64,000 bases of DNA, from NCBI GenBank assembly GCA_038040385.1, contig JBBPII010000001.1, positions 558,001 to 622,000 on the forward strand, given 5' to 3'. The DNA is from Gilichinskyi gelida. GTDB lineage: Bacteria; Acidobacteriota; Thermoanaerobaculia; Gp7-AA8. Positions 34,896 through 41,240 of the stretch are shown piece by piece (the first letter of the stretch is position 1; every line of letters starts with the position of its first letter). The notes under the pieces were generated by a model. That model searched no databases. It worked only from the letters and a program-made list of their open reading frames with translations, and was not told the DNA's origin. A program made the translations under genes and the position numbers.

Positions 34896-35531
34896 ATGTC
34901 GTCCGATCCCGATAGCACACAAACTTCGCGAGAACGTCTGATCGAAGCGGGCAAAACACTCTTTGCCCGGCTGGGGTTCGAGCAGACCTCCACCGCCGCC
35001 ATCGCCCGCGAGGCCGGCACCTCGGAATCGCAGCTCGTGCGCTACTACCACAGCAAAGTCGGGCTGCTCGAGGCGATCTTCAACGAGAACTGGCGCGAGC
35101 TGAATCACACCATTCAGGGCGTGGTGGTGGCGGCGACCGACGCGCGCGAGGCGCTGGCCGGCGTGCTGGAATGCGTCACCGAGGCCTTCGGCCGCGATTC
35201 GGCGCTGGCGTATCTGCTGCTGTTCGAAGGACGGCGCATCCGCGGCGCGACCTCGGAGATCATCCTCTCCAAAGGCTTCGTCGAATTCGACAACCTGCTG
35301 CACGTGCTGATTCATCGCGGGAAGCGCGACGGCACCTTCCGCACCGACCTGAATGACAACGCCGTCGCCTCGGCGCTCCTCGGCGCAGCGGAGGCCATGA
35401 TCCGCGACCGCCTCCTCGCGCAGCGCGCCGGCAACCCCTCGCCGTTCACCGATCAGGAGATCCGCGCGATTTTCCTGGCGCTTCTGGACGGCCTGCAGAC
35501 GAAGAGCGGACATCCCTCGCCGGCGCCGTGA
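34896..35531 (+). CDS. TetR/AcrR-family transcriptional regulator
   Basis: A 211-residue regulator. The N-terminal helix-turn-helix region reads RERLIEAGKTLFARLGFEQT then AAIAREAGTSESQLVRYYHS, a standard TetR DNA-binding domain. The C-terminal 140 residues form the ligand-binding/dimer helices (VLECVTEAFGRDSALAYLLL). No signal ligand can be inferred. It is coupled to the DUF5946 gene by a four-base overlap (ATGA-type), while the region upstream contains a pair of direct repeats that may be its operator. The nearest metabolic gene upstream is the large glutamate dehydrogenase in the same direction, which it might also control. Confidence 0.93.
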   Translation: MSSDPDSTQTSRERLIEAGKTLFARLGFEQTSTAAIAREAGTSESQLVRYYHSKVGLLEAIFNENWRELNHTIQGVVVAATDAREALAGVLECVTEAFGRDSALAYLLLFEGRRIRGATSEIILSKGFVEFDNLLHVLIHRGKRDGTFRTDLNDNAVASALLGAAEAMIRDRLLAQRAGNPSPFTDQEIRAIFLALLDGLQTKSGHPSPAP

Positions 35532-35983
35532 GCGGCGCGACCGAACGCTGCGCCGGATGCGGCGCGACCGTGCCGCGCAGCGACGGTCCCACGCACGAGT
35601 ACATCGGCGCCTCTCCCGGCTGCTGGGCGATCTTCACCGAACTCGGGACGAACCAGCTCATCGTCGACGCATATGCTGCACAGCATCCCGGAACGCCGTC
35701 GCGGCGCTCGATCCAGTCGGTGGCCGTGCACCTGATCAGCCTCTTCATGCAGATCGAGCACGACGCCCCTCCCGCCCGCGCGCGAGACGCGATCCTCGCC
35801 GCGCTGGCCATCGCCTACCGCTTCGTCTGGCTCGACCCTCCGGCGTGGGACGGCGGGCTGACGATCGCCGACGTGCGCGACGCGGCCGGCGCGCGGGCCT
35901 GGGCGGAATCCGTCTGGCGCGCCTGGGCCCCGCACCACGACACCGTCCGCGCCTGGGCCGACCTCGCCGGGGTGCGCGGCTAA
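35528..35983 (+). CDS. DUF5946-family protein
   Basis: A 151-residue cytoplasmic protein with the DUF5946 outline: a CxxCGA metal knuckle (CAGCGATVP) at residues 8-16, the conserved HEYIGASPGCW block, QLIVDAYAAQHPG, and a C-terminal WAESVWRAWAPHHDTVRAWA. No function is known to me for this family. It starts within the last codon of the TetR gene. A decayed second copy of its last 145 bases occurs at 38341-38485, so a relative of this gene was once present on the far side of the tRNA-fragment region. Confidence 0.85.
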   Translation: MSGATERCAGCGATVPRSDGPTHEYIGASPGCWAIFTELGTNQLIVDAYAAQHPGTPSRRSIQSVAVHLISLFMQIEHDAPPARARDAILAALAIAYRFVWLDPPAWDGGLTIADVRDAAGARAWAESVWRAWAPHHDTVRAWADLAGVRG

Positions 35984-36093
35984 TCGCGACACGCTGCGCG
36001 AAATAATCGAAGCGGCGGGCCGTCCCCCCGCCGCCATGTTCAGCCGCCCGCACGCGGCTCGCAACTTTCTAAGAGTGGTTGTAAAAATGACAC

Positions 36094-36111
36094 CGCCGCC
36101 AAATAGCGGCG
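36094..36111 (-). terminator. Terminator-like hairpin after tRNA fragment 1
   Basis: On the minus strand CGCCGC and GCGGCG arms enclose a six-base loop and are followed by GGTGTCATTTTTAC. It lies about 15 bases beyond the 3' end of the first tRNA-Asp fragment, as expected for a tRNA transcript terminator. Confidence 0.5.
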
Positions 36112-36125
36112 AATCAGTAACTTTA

Positions 36126-36182
36126 TTTGGCGGGGCCGACGGGACTCGAACCCGCGACCTCCGGCGTGACAGGCCAGAGGTC
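36126..36182 (-). pseudogene. 5'-truncated tRNA-Asp fragment 1
   Basis: Read on the minus strand this is the 3' part of a tRNA-Asp: anticodon loop CTGTCAC (anticodon GTC), variable loop, T arm GCGGGTTCGAGTCCCG, acceptor strand and encoded CCA. The matching D arm and 5' acceptor strand are missing upstream. One anticodon-stem pair is also damaged (CTGGC against GCCGG). 54 of 57 bases match the second fragment at 38060. Such 3' tRNA pieces are typical attachment-site remnants of integrated elements. Confidence 0.8.
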
Positions 36183-36194
36183 GCCGGTCGCTAG

Positions 36195-36356
36195 AGAGAA
36201 CTTGTTCTACGCGTTGCTGGATCAAGCGATTCACCAAACGCCGGATTTCTCGTCTCCGCGTTGCGCTTCGTCGAAGTCTGGCTCGGCATCCGCTTTCTCG
36301 GCGCGCAGTTTGAGAAGATCGACGTGACGAACGAGCTCGATACCGTGTCGACCTAA
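36195..36356 (+). pseudogene. Possible 3' remnant of a protein gene
   Basis: An open frame without a start ends at the stop near 36354. Its final part reads LRFVEVWLGIRFLGAQFEKI then DVTNELDTVST, which has a natural protein-like composition, unlike the shadow frames around it. It stops just where the convergent tailspike-like gene ends. It may be the tail of a gene cut by the rearrangements in this region. I do not recognise the family, and it could be chance. Confidence 0.25.
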
Positions 36357-37810
36357 GAGCTCTTCGTTCGCGGACGCGGATTGAAGGCATTCCTGGAGAT
36401 CACCTTCGTCGCCGTTCCGCTTCCTGCAGCGGAGAGAACACCGCTGGTCCCGCCTTTTTCTCGATTGTTCACGAAGTTGTTCCCCGTGATGCAGAAGTCG
36501 TCGGCTTCTGTGTCCACCTGGCAACCGTACCGCTGCGAGCCTCCCGGTTTGGTCTCACCGGACCGGCATCCCGTGATGACGACGCCCCTCGAGCTGCCTC
36601 CGACCAGAATGCCGGGATACGGTGCGTCCGCGCCCATCTGGTTGTTCTCGCTGAAGTGCATGGAACACACCGCGATGTCTTTGCCGGCGATGGCGATGCC
36701 GGACTGCCGGGCGCCCGTCGAGCAGCCGCCGGTGAAATCGACACCCCTGCAGGCGGCGCCGATGTAGACGTTGTCTCTCCACTTTGAACCGTGGACGACG
36801 CTGCTCGTGAAGGAACACTTCACGCCTGCGTCGAGCCGAATGCATTCGAGCGCAGGAAACTCGATCTCGAGGTCGTAGGCGGTAATGAACGTAGGAACGT
36901 CGATTCCTCCAACAGAGTTGCGGACGAGAAGAGCTTCGGCGCCGCTATTGCCGATGCCCACCTTCGTCAGGTTGACTGTGTGCACGAACCCGTCGATATC
37001 AATGCCCTTCATTCCCGGCGACGGGTGATCGTCGTCGGTGCTGAGGATGGAGTCACGGACCCATGCGACATCGGCTCGGTTCGTGGGGACCGATCCACTC
37101 GTGAGTCGCAGATACGCGGAGCCGGCGCCGCCTCGGTAGTAGACCAGGTGCAGCTCGTAGAGACACACGATGTTGAACTGGTTGAGCTCCATCCCATTGA
37201 AGCCGGACTCGCCGGAAACGCGCTGCGCTGTGAACTGCGCGGCGCGCTCGCCATAGATCATGCGCCCGCCCGTTTTTCCGGACTCGTCGAAGAGCAGATC
37301 GAGAATGCGGTTCCCATAGAGGTAGTCGGACGTTGGCGACTTGATGACGACTGTGTCGAAGTCTCCGGCCGGCGCCAGCACTGTCGCCCTGCCGCTCCCT
37401 TGAAGCGTCACGTTCGACCCGCGCACGAAGACAGTCGCGGTCGTGCGGTACCGGCCCGGAGGAAAGAGAACCACGCCTCCATCCGGAGCGCACGCATCGA
37501 TCGCGTTCCGGATCGCGTCCTGATCCGGCCTCGATCCGTCACCAACAGTGCCGAACCACTGGACCGAAAGGGGACCGGTGTAAACGCGGCGCCAGACTCC
37601 GCCCCCGCCGGTCGGAAGGATCGTCGTGCCTCCGTCATCGGAGAGCGAGCTGGGATCCCAATAGAAGATCCCGCCTCCGCCATCGCCTGGCGTGATGCAT
37701 CCCTTCGCGATCACCAACGTTGCGCCGAGCTGCGTCGCGGTATTCAGCGCCAGATCGCCCGTGCGCGCTGCCGGCGGCGGCGCCCCGAGGATCGTATCGA
37801 CGGTCGACAT
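36353..37810 (-). CDS. Parallel beta-helix (tailspike/pectate-lyase-like) protein
   Basis: A 485-residue protein. Residues about 65-105 hold the head segment typical of phage tailspikes and pectate_lyase_3 proteins (QWFGTVGDGSRPDQDAIRNA, VVLFPPGRYRTTATVFVRGS). After it come repeated short beta-strand turns with G/N-rich coils (VTLQGSGRATVLA, ITGCRSGETKPGG), as in right-handed parallel beta-helices. No signal peptide is visible, which fits a virion or phage-derived protein better than a secreted enzyme. It is the only sizeable gene between two tRNA-Asp fragments, so it is probably cargo or residue of an integrated element. Catalytic residues cannot be identified. Confidence 0.75.
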   Translation of the reverse strand: MSTVDTILGAPPPAARTGDLALNTATQLGATLVIAKGCITPGDGGGGIFYWDPSSLSDDGGTTILPTGGGGVWRRVYTGPLSVQWFGTVGDGSRPDQDAIRNAIDACAPDGGVVLFPPGRYRTTATVFVRGSNVTLQGSGRATVLAPAGDFDTVVIKSPTSDYLYGNRILDLLFDESGKTGGRMIYGERAAQFTAQRVSGESGFNGMELNQFNIVCLYELHLVYYRGGAGSAYLRLTSGSVPTNRADVAWVRDSILSTDDDHPSPGMKGIDIDGFVHTVNLTKVGIGNSGAEALLVRNSVGGIDVPTFITAYDLEIEFPALECIRLDAGVKCSFTSSVVHGSKWRDNVYIGAACRGVDFTGGCSTGARQSGIAIAGKDIAVCSMHFSENNQMGADAPYPGILVGGSSRGVVITGCRSGETKPGGSQRYGCQVDTEADDFCITGNNFVNNREKGGTSGVLSAAGSGTATKVISRNAFNPRPRTKSS

Positions 37811-37857
37811 GCCCCATGCTACTGCTCACTGCCGACTCCTCACGATAAACTCCGCGC

Positions 37858-38004
37858 ATGACGTTCATCCCCACGCTCGACACCGAGGGCAAGCAGCGCC
37901 CGCGCGTGCCGCGCACGCTCGATCCCGTCGAGGTGCGCGTCCTTCAGGTTTTCGCGTCCGAGATTCACGACCTTGCGAGTCACCTTGCGAGTTACAACTT
38001 CTAA
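37858..38004 (+). CDS. Small open reading frame (48 aa)
   Basis: A 48-residue frame starting at ATG 37858 and ending TAA 38004, divergent from the tailspike-like gene with 47 bases between starts. It reads MTFIPTLDTEGKQRPRVPRT then LDPVEVRVLQVFASEIHDLA and ends LASHLASYNF. The composition is protein-like with an amphipathic C-terminal helix. A direct repeat (CTTGCGAGT, twice) forms its last codons. No family recognised; it may be a phage-type small protein or a fragment. Confidence 0.4.
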   Translation: MTFIPTLDTEGKQRPRVPRTLDPVEVRVLQVFASEIHDLASHLASYNF

Positions 38005-38027
38005 AGCAACCCTCTGAAAACACGAAA

Positions 38028-38045
38028 CGCCGCGAAGTCGCGGCG
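38028..38045 (-). terminator. Terminator-like hairpin after tRNA fragment 2
   Basis: CGCCGCGAAGTCGCGGCG is a near-perfect hairpin. On the minus strand it is followed by TTTCGTGTTTTC and lies about 15 bases past the 3' end of the second tRNA-Asp fragment, the same arrangement as at fragment 1. Confidence 0.6.
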
Positions 38046-38059
38046 CATGAATGGTTTGA

Positions 38060-38116
38060 TTTGGCGGGGCCGGCGGGGCTCGAACCCGCGACCTCCGGCG
38101 TGACAGGCCGGAGGTC
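38060..38116 (-). pseudogene. 5'-truncated tRNA-Asp fragment 2
   Basis: On the minus strand this contains a perfect anticodon arm (CCGGC CTGTCAC GCCGG, anticodon GTC), T arm GCGGGTTCGAGCCCCGC, acceptor strand CGGCCCC and CCA. A GGTTAGA word just before resembles the end of a D loop, but the D stem and the 5' acceptor strand (expected GGGGCCG) are absent. It therefore cannot fold as a whole tRNA. It is 1,934 bases from fragment 1 in the same orientation. Confidence 0.8.
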
Positions 38117-38273
38117 TAACCGCCTTCGCTCCGAATGCGCACCCGTTGCGACGTACGGGTGCAGATAACAGGGCAGATAGCGCCATGGACGGCCGATCTT
38201 GAGGGAGCTTGTTAGGCTCACAAGCCTCACAAGGTCGCGCGGCTCGGGCGGTGAGGAGGTTCGAGAGCATCAT

Positions 38274-38333
38274 TCCTCGCTCCATCGAGCTGATGTGACT
38301 CTGCTTGATGCCATTGGTTTCAGCGAGCGTCAC
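38274..38333 (-). pseudogene. Cro/CI-type HTH gene remnant
   Basis: A minus-strand stretch reads VTLAETNGIKQSHISSMERG, which is the recognisable core of an XRE/Cro-CI helix-turn-helix (LAexxGIxQSxISxxExG). The frames before and after do not extend the family: no start with an N-terminal helix precedes it and the sequence after the motif loses similarity. It looks like the remains of an antitoxin or phage-repressor gene. Confidence 0.55.
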
Positions 38334-38340
38334 GGGTGTG

Positions 38341-38485
38341 CCGGCGCCGGCGTGGGACGACGCGCTGACGATCGCCGATGTGCGCGACGCGGCCGGCGCG
38401 CGCGCCTGGGCGGAATCCGTCTGGCGCGCCAGGGTGCCGCGCCACGACACCACACCGTTCGCGCCTGGGCCGACCTCGCCGGACC
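38341..38485 (+). pseudogene. Decayed 3' fragment of a DUF5946 gene
   Basis: About 145 bases align closely with the last third of the DUF5946 gene at 35528-35983 (GCGTGGGACG, GCTGACGATCGCCGA, GGGCGGAATCCGTCTGGCGC, GCCTGGGCCGACCTCGCC). A few inserted bases near 38455 (CACGACACCACACCG against CACGACACCG) break the frame. It has no 5' part and runs straight into a family B repeat. Confidence 0.85.
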
Positions 38486-38492
38486 GAGTGCG

Positions 38493-38570
38493 CCCCTCAC
38501 CAAGCGGGAGAGGGCGATTGAGTCCTTCTCCCGCATTAGCGGGAGAAGGTGTCCGAAGGGCGGATGAGGG
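38493..38570. repeat. Palindromic repeat, family B copy 1
   Basis: CCCTCACCAAGCGGGAGAGGG then TTCTCCCGC/GCGGGAGAAGG hairpin arms and CGAAGGGCGGATGAGGG at the right. It is an inverted copy relative to those at 41061 and 59794. Its right half encodes the last residues and the stop of the exbD-like frame on the minus strand. Confidence 0.85.
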
Positions 38571-38955
38571 TGGTGATCAGCCGCACGTCGTTGAACCCGG
38601 CATCGCGGCAGGCATCGAGGACGCCCGCCACCTCGCCATACGCTACGCGCTTGTCACCGCGGACCGCGACGGGGCGATTCGGCGACTCGGCGTGAAGGCG
38701 CCGCAGCTCAGAGGCAATCTGCTCCTGGCGCAGCGCGAGCGTGCCGAGGTAGACCGTGCCGTCGTCTTTGACTGTGATCGCGAGCTGCTGCGCCGGCTCA
38801 CCCACCGTATCGCCCTTCGCCTCCGGCAGCTTCACCGGGACGCTGTTGACCATCGGCAAGACCACCATGAAGATGATCAGCAGCACCAGGCAGACGTCGA
38901 CCAGCGGTGTGACGTTGATGTTCGACTCGAGAACACTGTCGTAGACGGCCCGCCG
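38536..38955 (-). pseudogene. exbD: 5'-truncated exbD/tolR gene
   Basis: The frame encodes the ExbD core: LESNINVTPLVDVCLVLLII (membrane helix with the functional Asp), then a periplasmic domain (LAITVKDDGTVYLGTLAL, RPVAVRGDKRVAYGEVAGVL). ExbD works with ExbB and TonB to energise outer-membrane receptors. No start codon exists before the conserved core: a stop (38956-38958) sits about 14 codons upstream of LESNINVTP and no ATG or GTG lies between, so the first residues appear lost. The C-terminus is also altered, its last residues (RPSDTFSR) being encoded by a family B repeat. No exbB or tonB neighbour is left. A later internal start would omit the essential Asp. Confidence 0.75.
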
Positions 38956-39030
38956 TCAAATCCGATTGCACGGAGTTGAAACCAGATGCCGTTACTAACG
39001 TTCTTGGAATCGCATCGTCTGACATCAAGA

Positions 39031-41058
39031 ATGAACGTCAGAGCCCTGATCGTCTCGCTCGTTGTCCTCACTTCGCCTGTTTTCGCGCAAACGCCGCCCG
39101 CGGCGCCGCGGGTGTACACGCCGGCCGACTTCGTCCAGTTCGCCCCGCAGACCGCGCTGGACATGCTGAACCGCGTCCCCGGCTTCGGCATCAAGGAAGA
39201 AGACTCGGAACGCGGCCTCGGCGAAGCGACCGGCAACGTCGTCATCAACGGACAACGGCTATCCGGCAAGTCGAACGACGTCGTCACGGAGCTGAGCCGC
39301 ATCCCGGCGGCGAACGTCGAGCGGATCGAGATCGTCGACGGCGCGACGCTCGACATCCCCGGCCTCTCCGGTCAGGTCGCGAACGTGATCGTCAAGTCGG
39401 GCGGCATCAGCGGCCAGTGGGCGTACCGGCCGGAGTTCCGCTCGTACTACACCGATCCCTTGCTCACCCGTTTCGAGGTCTCGGTCAGCGGAACCACCGG
39501 CCCGGTGCAGTACACGCTCGGCCTCGCCAATCGCGGGAACCGCAGCGGCGCCGGCGGTCCGACGTGGATCTTCAACCCCGACCGCAGCCTCCGCGAAGAA
39601 CGCGACGAGGAGTGGCGCGGCAATGCCGAGCAGCCGCGACTCAGCGGCAGGTTCGTGTTGGACGGCCCCGGAGACTCGAAGGGCAATCTCAATCTGTCCT
39701 ACGGCCGCCTCTACTTCGATTACCTCGAGACGGGCACGCGCACCACGGCCGCCGCCATCCGCAATCGCAGGGTCACCGAGGACCAGCACGGCGATGACTA
39801 CGAGGTTGGCGGCGACTACGAGCTCGGGCTCGGAGGAGGGCGCCTGAAGCTGATCGGCGTCGGCCGCGGCAGCCGCTATCCTGACGAGGTGACGGTGGTG
39901 ACGACCTTCGCCGACGGCGCGTCGTCGATCGGCGATCGCTTCACGCAGGTCGGCACCGAGCGCGAGATGATCGGCCGCGGCGAGTACCGCTGGAAGAGCT
40001 TGGGCGGCGAGTGGCAGCTCTCCGGTGAGGCAGCGTTCAACAGCCTCGATAACACCTCGCGCCTCTTCTCGATGCGTCCGACCGGGCAGTTCGACGAGAT
40101 CCCACTTCCCGGAGGCACCGCGAAGGTCGAAGAAGACCGTTACGAAGTGATCGGCAGCTACGGGCGGGCGGTGTCGAAGAATCTGACGATGAAGCTCTCG
40201 GCCGGCGGCGAGTACTCGCAGCTCGCGCAGGTCGGCGCGGGCGGCACGACGCGGCAGTTCCAGCGTCCGAAGGGCGAGCTGTCCGCCGCGTGGAAGGCAG
40301 CGCCGCACACGGACATCAACTTCAAGCTGGCGCGTCGCGTCGGGCAGCTCAACTTCTTCGACTTCCTCGCCGCGGTCGACGTGCAGAACGACGTCGAGAA
40401 ATCGGCGAACCCCGATCTCGTCCCTGAGCAGAGTTGGGATCTCGAGGTCGAAGGCGTCCGCAACCTCGGCGCGCTCGGCTCGACAACCCTGCGGCTGTAC
40501 GGCCGCATGATCGACGACATCATCGACTACATCCCGATCGGCGCGTCGGGCGAGTCGCCCGGCAATCTCGATCGCGCCACGCTGTACGGCATTCAATCGC
40601 GCAGCACGTTCAACCTCGATCGCGTCGGCTGGAACGGCGCCCGTCTGGACCTCGAGCTTCAGTGGCAGGACAGCCAGATAGAAGACCCGTTGACCGGCCG
40701 GAAGCGTCCGATCAGCAATAGCCTGCAGGAGTCCGCCAGCCTGAGCCTCCGCCACGACATCCCGAAGACCGATTGGGCCTGGGGCACCGACTACTCGTAT
40801 TACCTCGCCGCGCAGAATTACCGGCTCACGGAAGTCGGAAGGCAGTGGGAGGGCCCGGTGTGGGGCGACGTCTACATCGAGCACAAGAACGTCGGCGGAC
40901 TCACGGTCCGCGCGGGCGTGTACAACCTGGTGGCCGCCGACAGCATGTGGGACCGCACGGTGCATGCGGGCCGGCGGACGGATGCCGTCGCATTCATCGA
41001 GCACCGCGACCGGCAGATTGGGCCAATCTTCTCGTTCCAGATTCGTGGAAAATTCTAA
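39031..41058 (+). CDS. TonB-dependent outer-membrane receptor
   Basis: A 675-residue protein starting at 39031 with a signal peptide (MNVRALIVSLVVLTSPVFA). Residues about 30-140 are the plug domain (LDMLNRVPGFGIKEED, GEATGNVVINGQRLSGKSND, NVERIEIVDGATLDIPG), followed by a long beta-barrel of amphipathic strands ending in aromatic IFSFQIRGKF, as required for outer-membrane insertion. An N-terminal carboxypeptidase-like domain is absent. The substrate is unknown. It is flanked by a truncated exbD and by inverted family B repeats, so this segment may have moved or inverted as a block. No TonB box is obvious. Confidence 0.9.
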   Translation: MNVRALIVSLVVLTSPVFAQTPPAAPRVYTPADFVQFAPQTALDMLNRVPGFGIKEEDSERGLGEATGNVVINGQRLSGKSNDVVTELSRIPAANVERIEIVDGATLDIPGLSGQVANVIVKSGGISGQWAYRPEFRSYYTDPLLTRFEVSVSGTTGPVQYTLGLANRGNRSGAGGPTWIFNPDRSLREERDEEWRGNAEQPRLSGRFVLDGPGDSKGNLNLSYGRLYFDYLETGTRTTAAAIRNRRVTEDQHGDDYEVGGDYELGLGGGRLKLIGVGRGSRYPDEVTVVTTFADGASSIGDRFTQVGTEREMIGRGEYRWKSLGGEWQLSGEAAFNSLDNTSRLFSMRPTGQFDEIPLPGGTAKVEEDRYEVIGSYGRAVSKNLTMKLSAGGEYSQLAQVGAGGTTRQFQRPKGELSAAWKAAPHTDINFKLARRVGQLNFFDFLAAVDVQNDVEKSANPDLVPEQSWDLEVEGVRNLGALGSTTLRLYGRMIDDIIDYIPIGASGESPGNLDRATLYGIQSRSTFNLDRVGWNGARLDLELQWQDSQIEDPLTGRKRPISNSLQESASLSLRHDIPKTDWAWGTDYSYYLAAQNYRLTEVGRQWEGPVWGDVYIEHKNVGGLTVRAGVYNLVAADSMWDRTVHAGRRTDAVAFIEHRDRQIGPIFSFQIRGKF

Positions 41059-41060
41059 GG

Positions 41061-41161
41061 CCCTCATCCGCCCTTCGGGCACCTTCTCCCGCTCACGCGG
41101 GAGAATGGCAGCTTGGTCCCTCTCCCGCTTGCGGGAGAGGGTGGCCGAAGGCCGGGTGAGG
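41061..41161. repeat. Palindromic repeat, family B copy 2
   Basis: CCCTCATCCGCCCTTCGGGC, TTCTCCCGC/GCGGGAGAA, CTCTCCCGC/GCGGGAGAG and GGGTGAGGG make nested hairpins two bases after the TonB-receptor stop. Its first 45 bases match the reverse complement of copy 1 with a few differences. Confidence 0.88.
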
Positions 41162-41236
41162 GAAGCGGCGCGCGCCAGATCGTCCCATCAACATCTGCAG
41201 CACGACCGCCTGTGGAGGAGGAGCCTGTTCGGTCAT
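41162..41236 (-). pseudogene. 5' remnant of a (possible methyltransferase) gene
   Basis: On the minus strand, right after the kinase stop, a ribosome site (AAAGGTGA) precedes ATG at 41236 and the frame MTEQAPPPQAVVLQMLMG. That opening resembles the start of O-methyltransferase-like proteins, which typically begin with a Pro-rich run then LQMLxGxW. The similarity ends after about 18 codons at the edge of the family B repeat. It looks like a gene cut off when the adjacent segment was rearranged. The family guess is from memory of the N-terminal pattern only. Confidence 0.35.
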
Positions 41237-41240
41237 TCAT

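Noticed and set aside
36127..36327. Open frame reading GPTGLEPATSGVTG across the tRNA fragment
   Set aside because: This wording is a well-known false protein made by reading tRNA 3' ends on the wrong strand; the DNA is explained by the tRNA-Asp fragment.
38060..38116. Intact tRNA-Asp gene
   Set aside because: The anticodon and T arms are perfect, but the D arm and 5' acceptor strand are missing, so no cloverleaf can form.
35998..38490. Complete prophage
   Set aside because: No integrase, portal, terminase or capsid gene is visible; only one tailspike-like gene and fragments.
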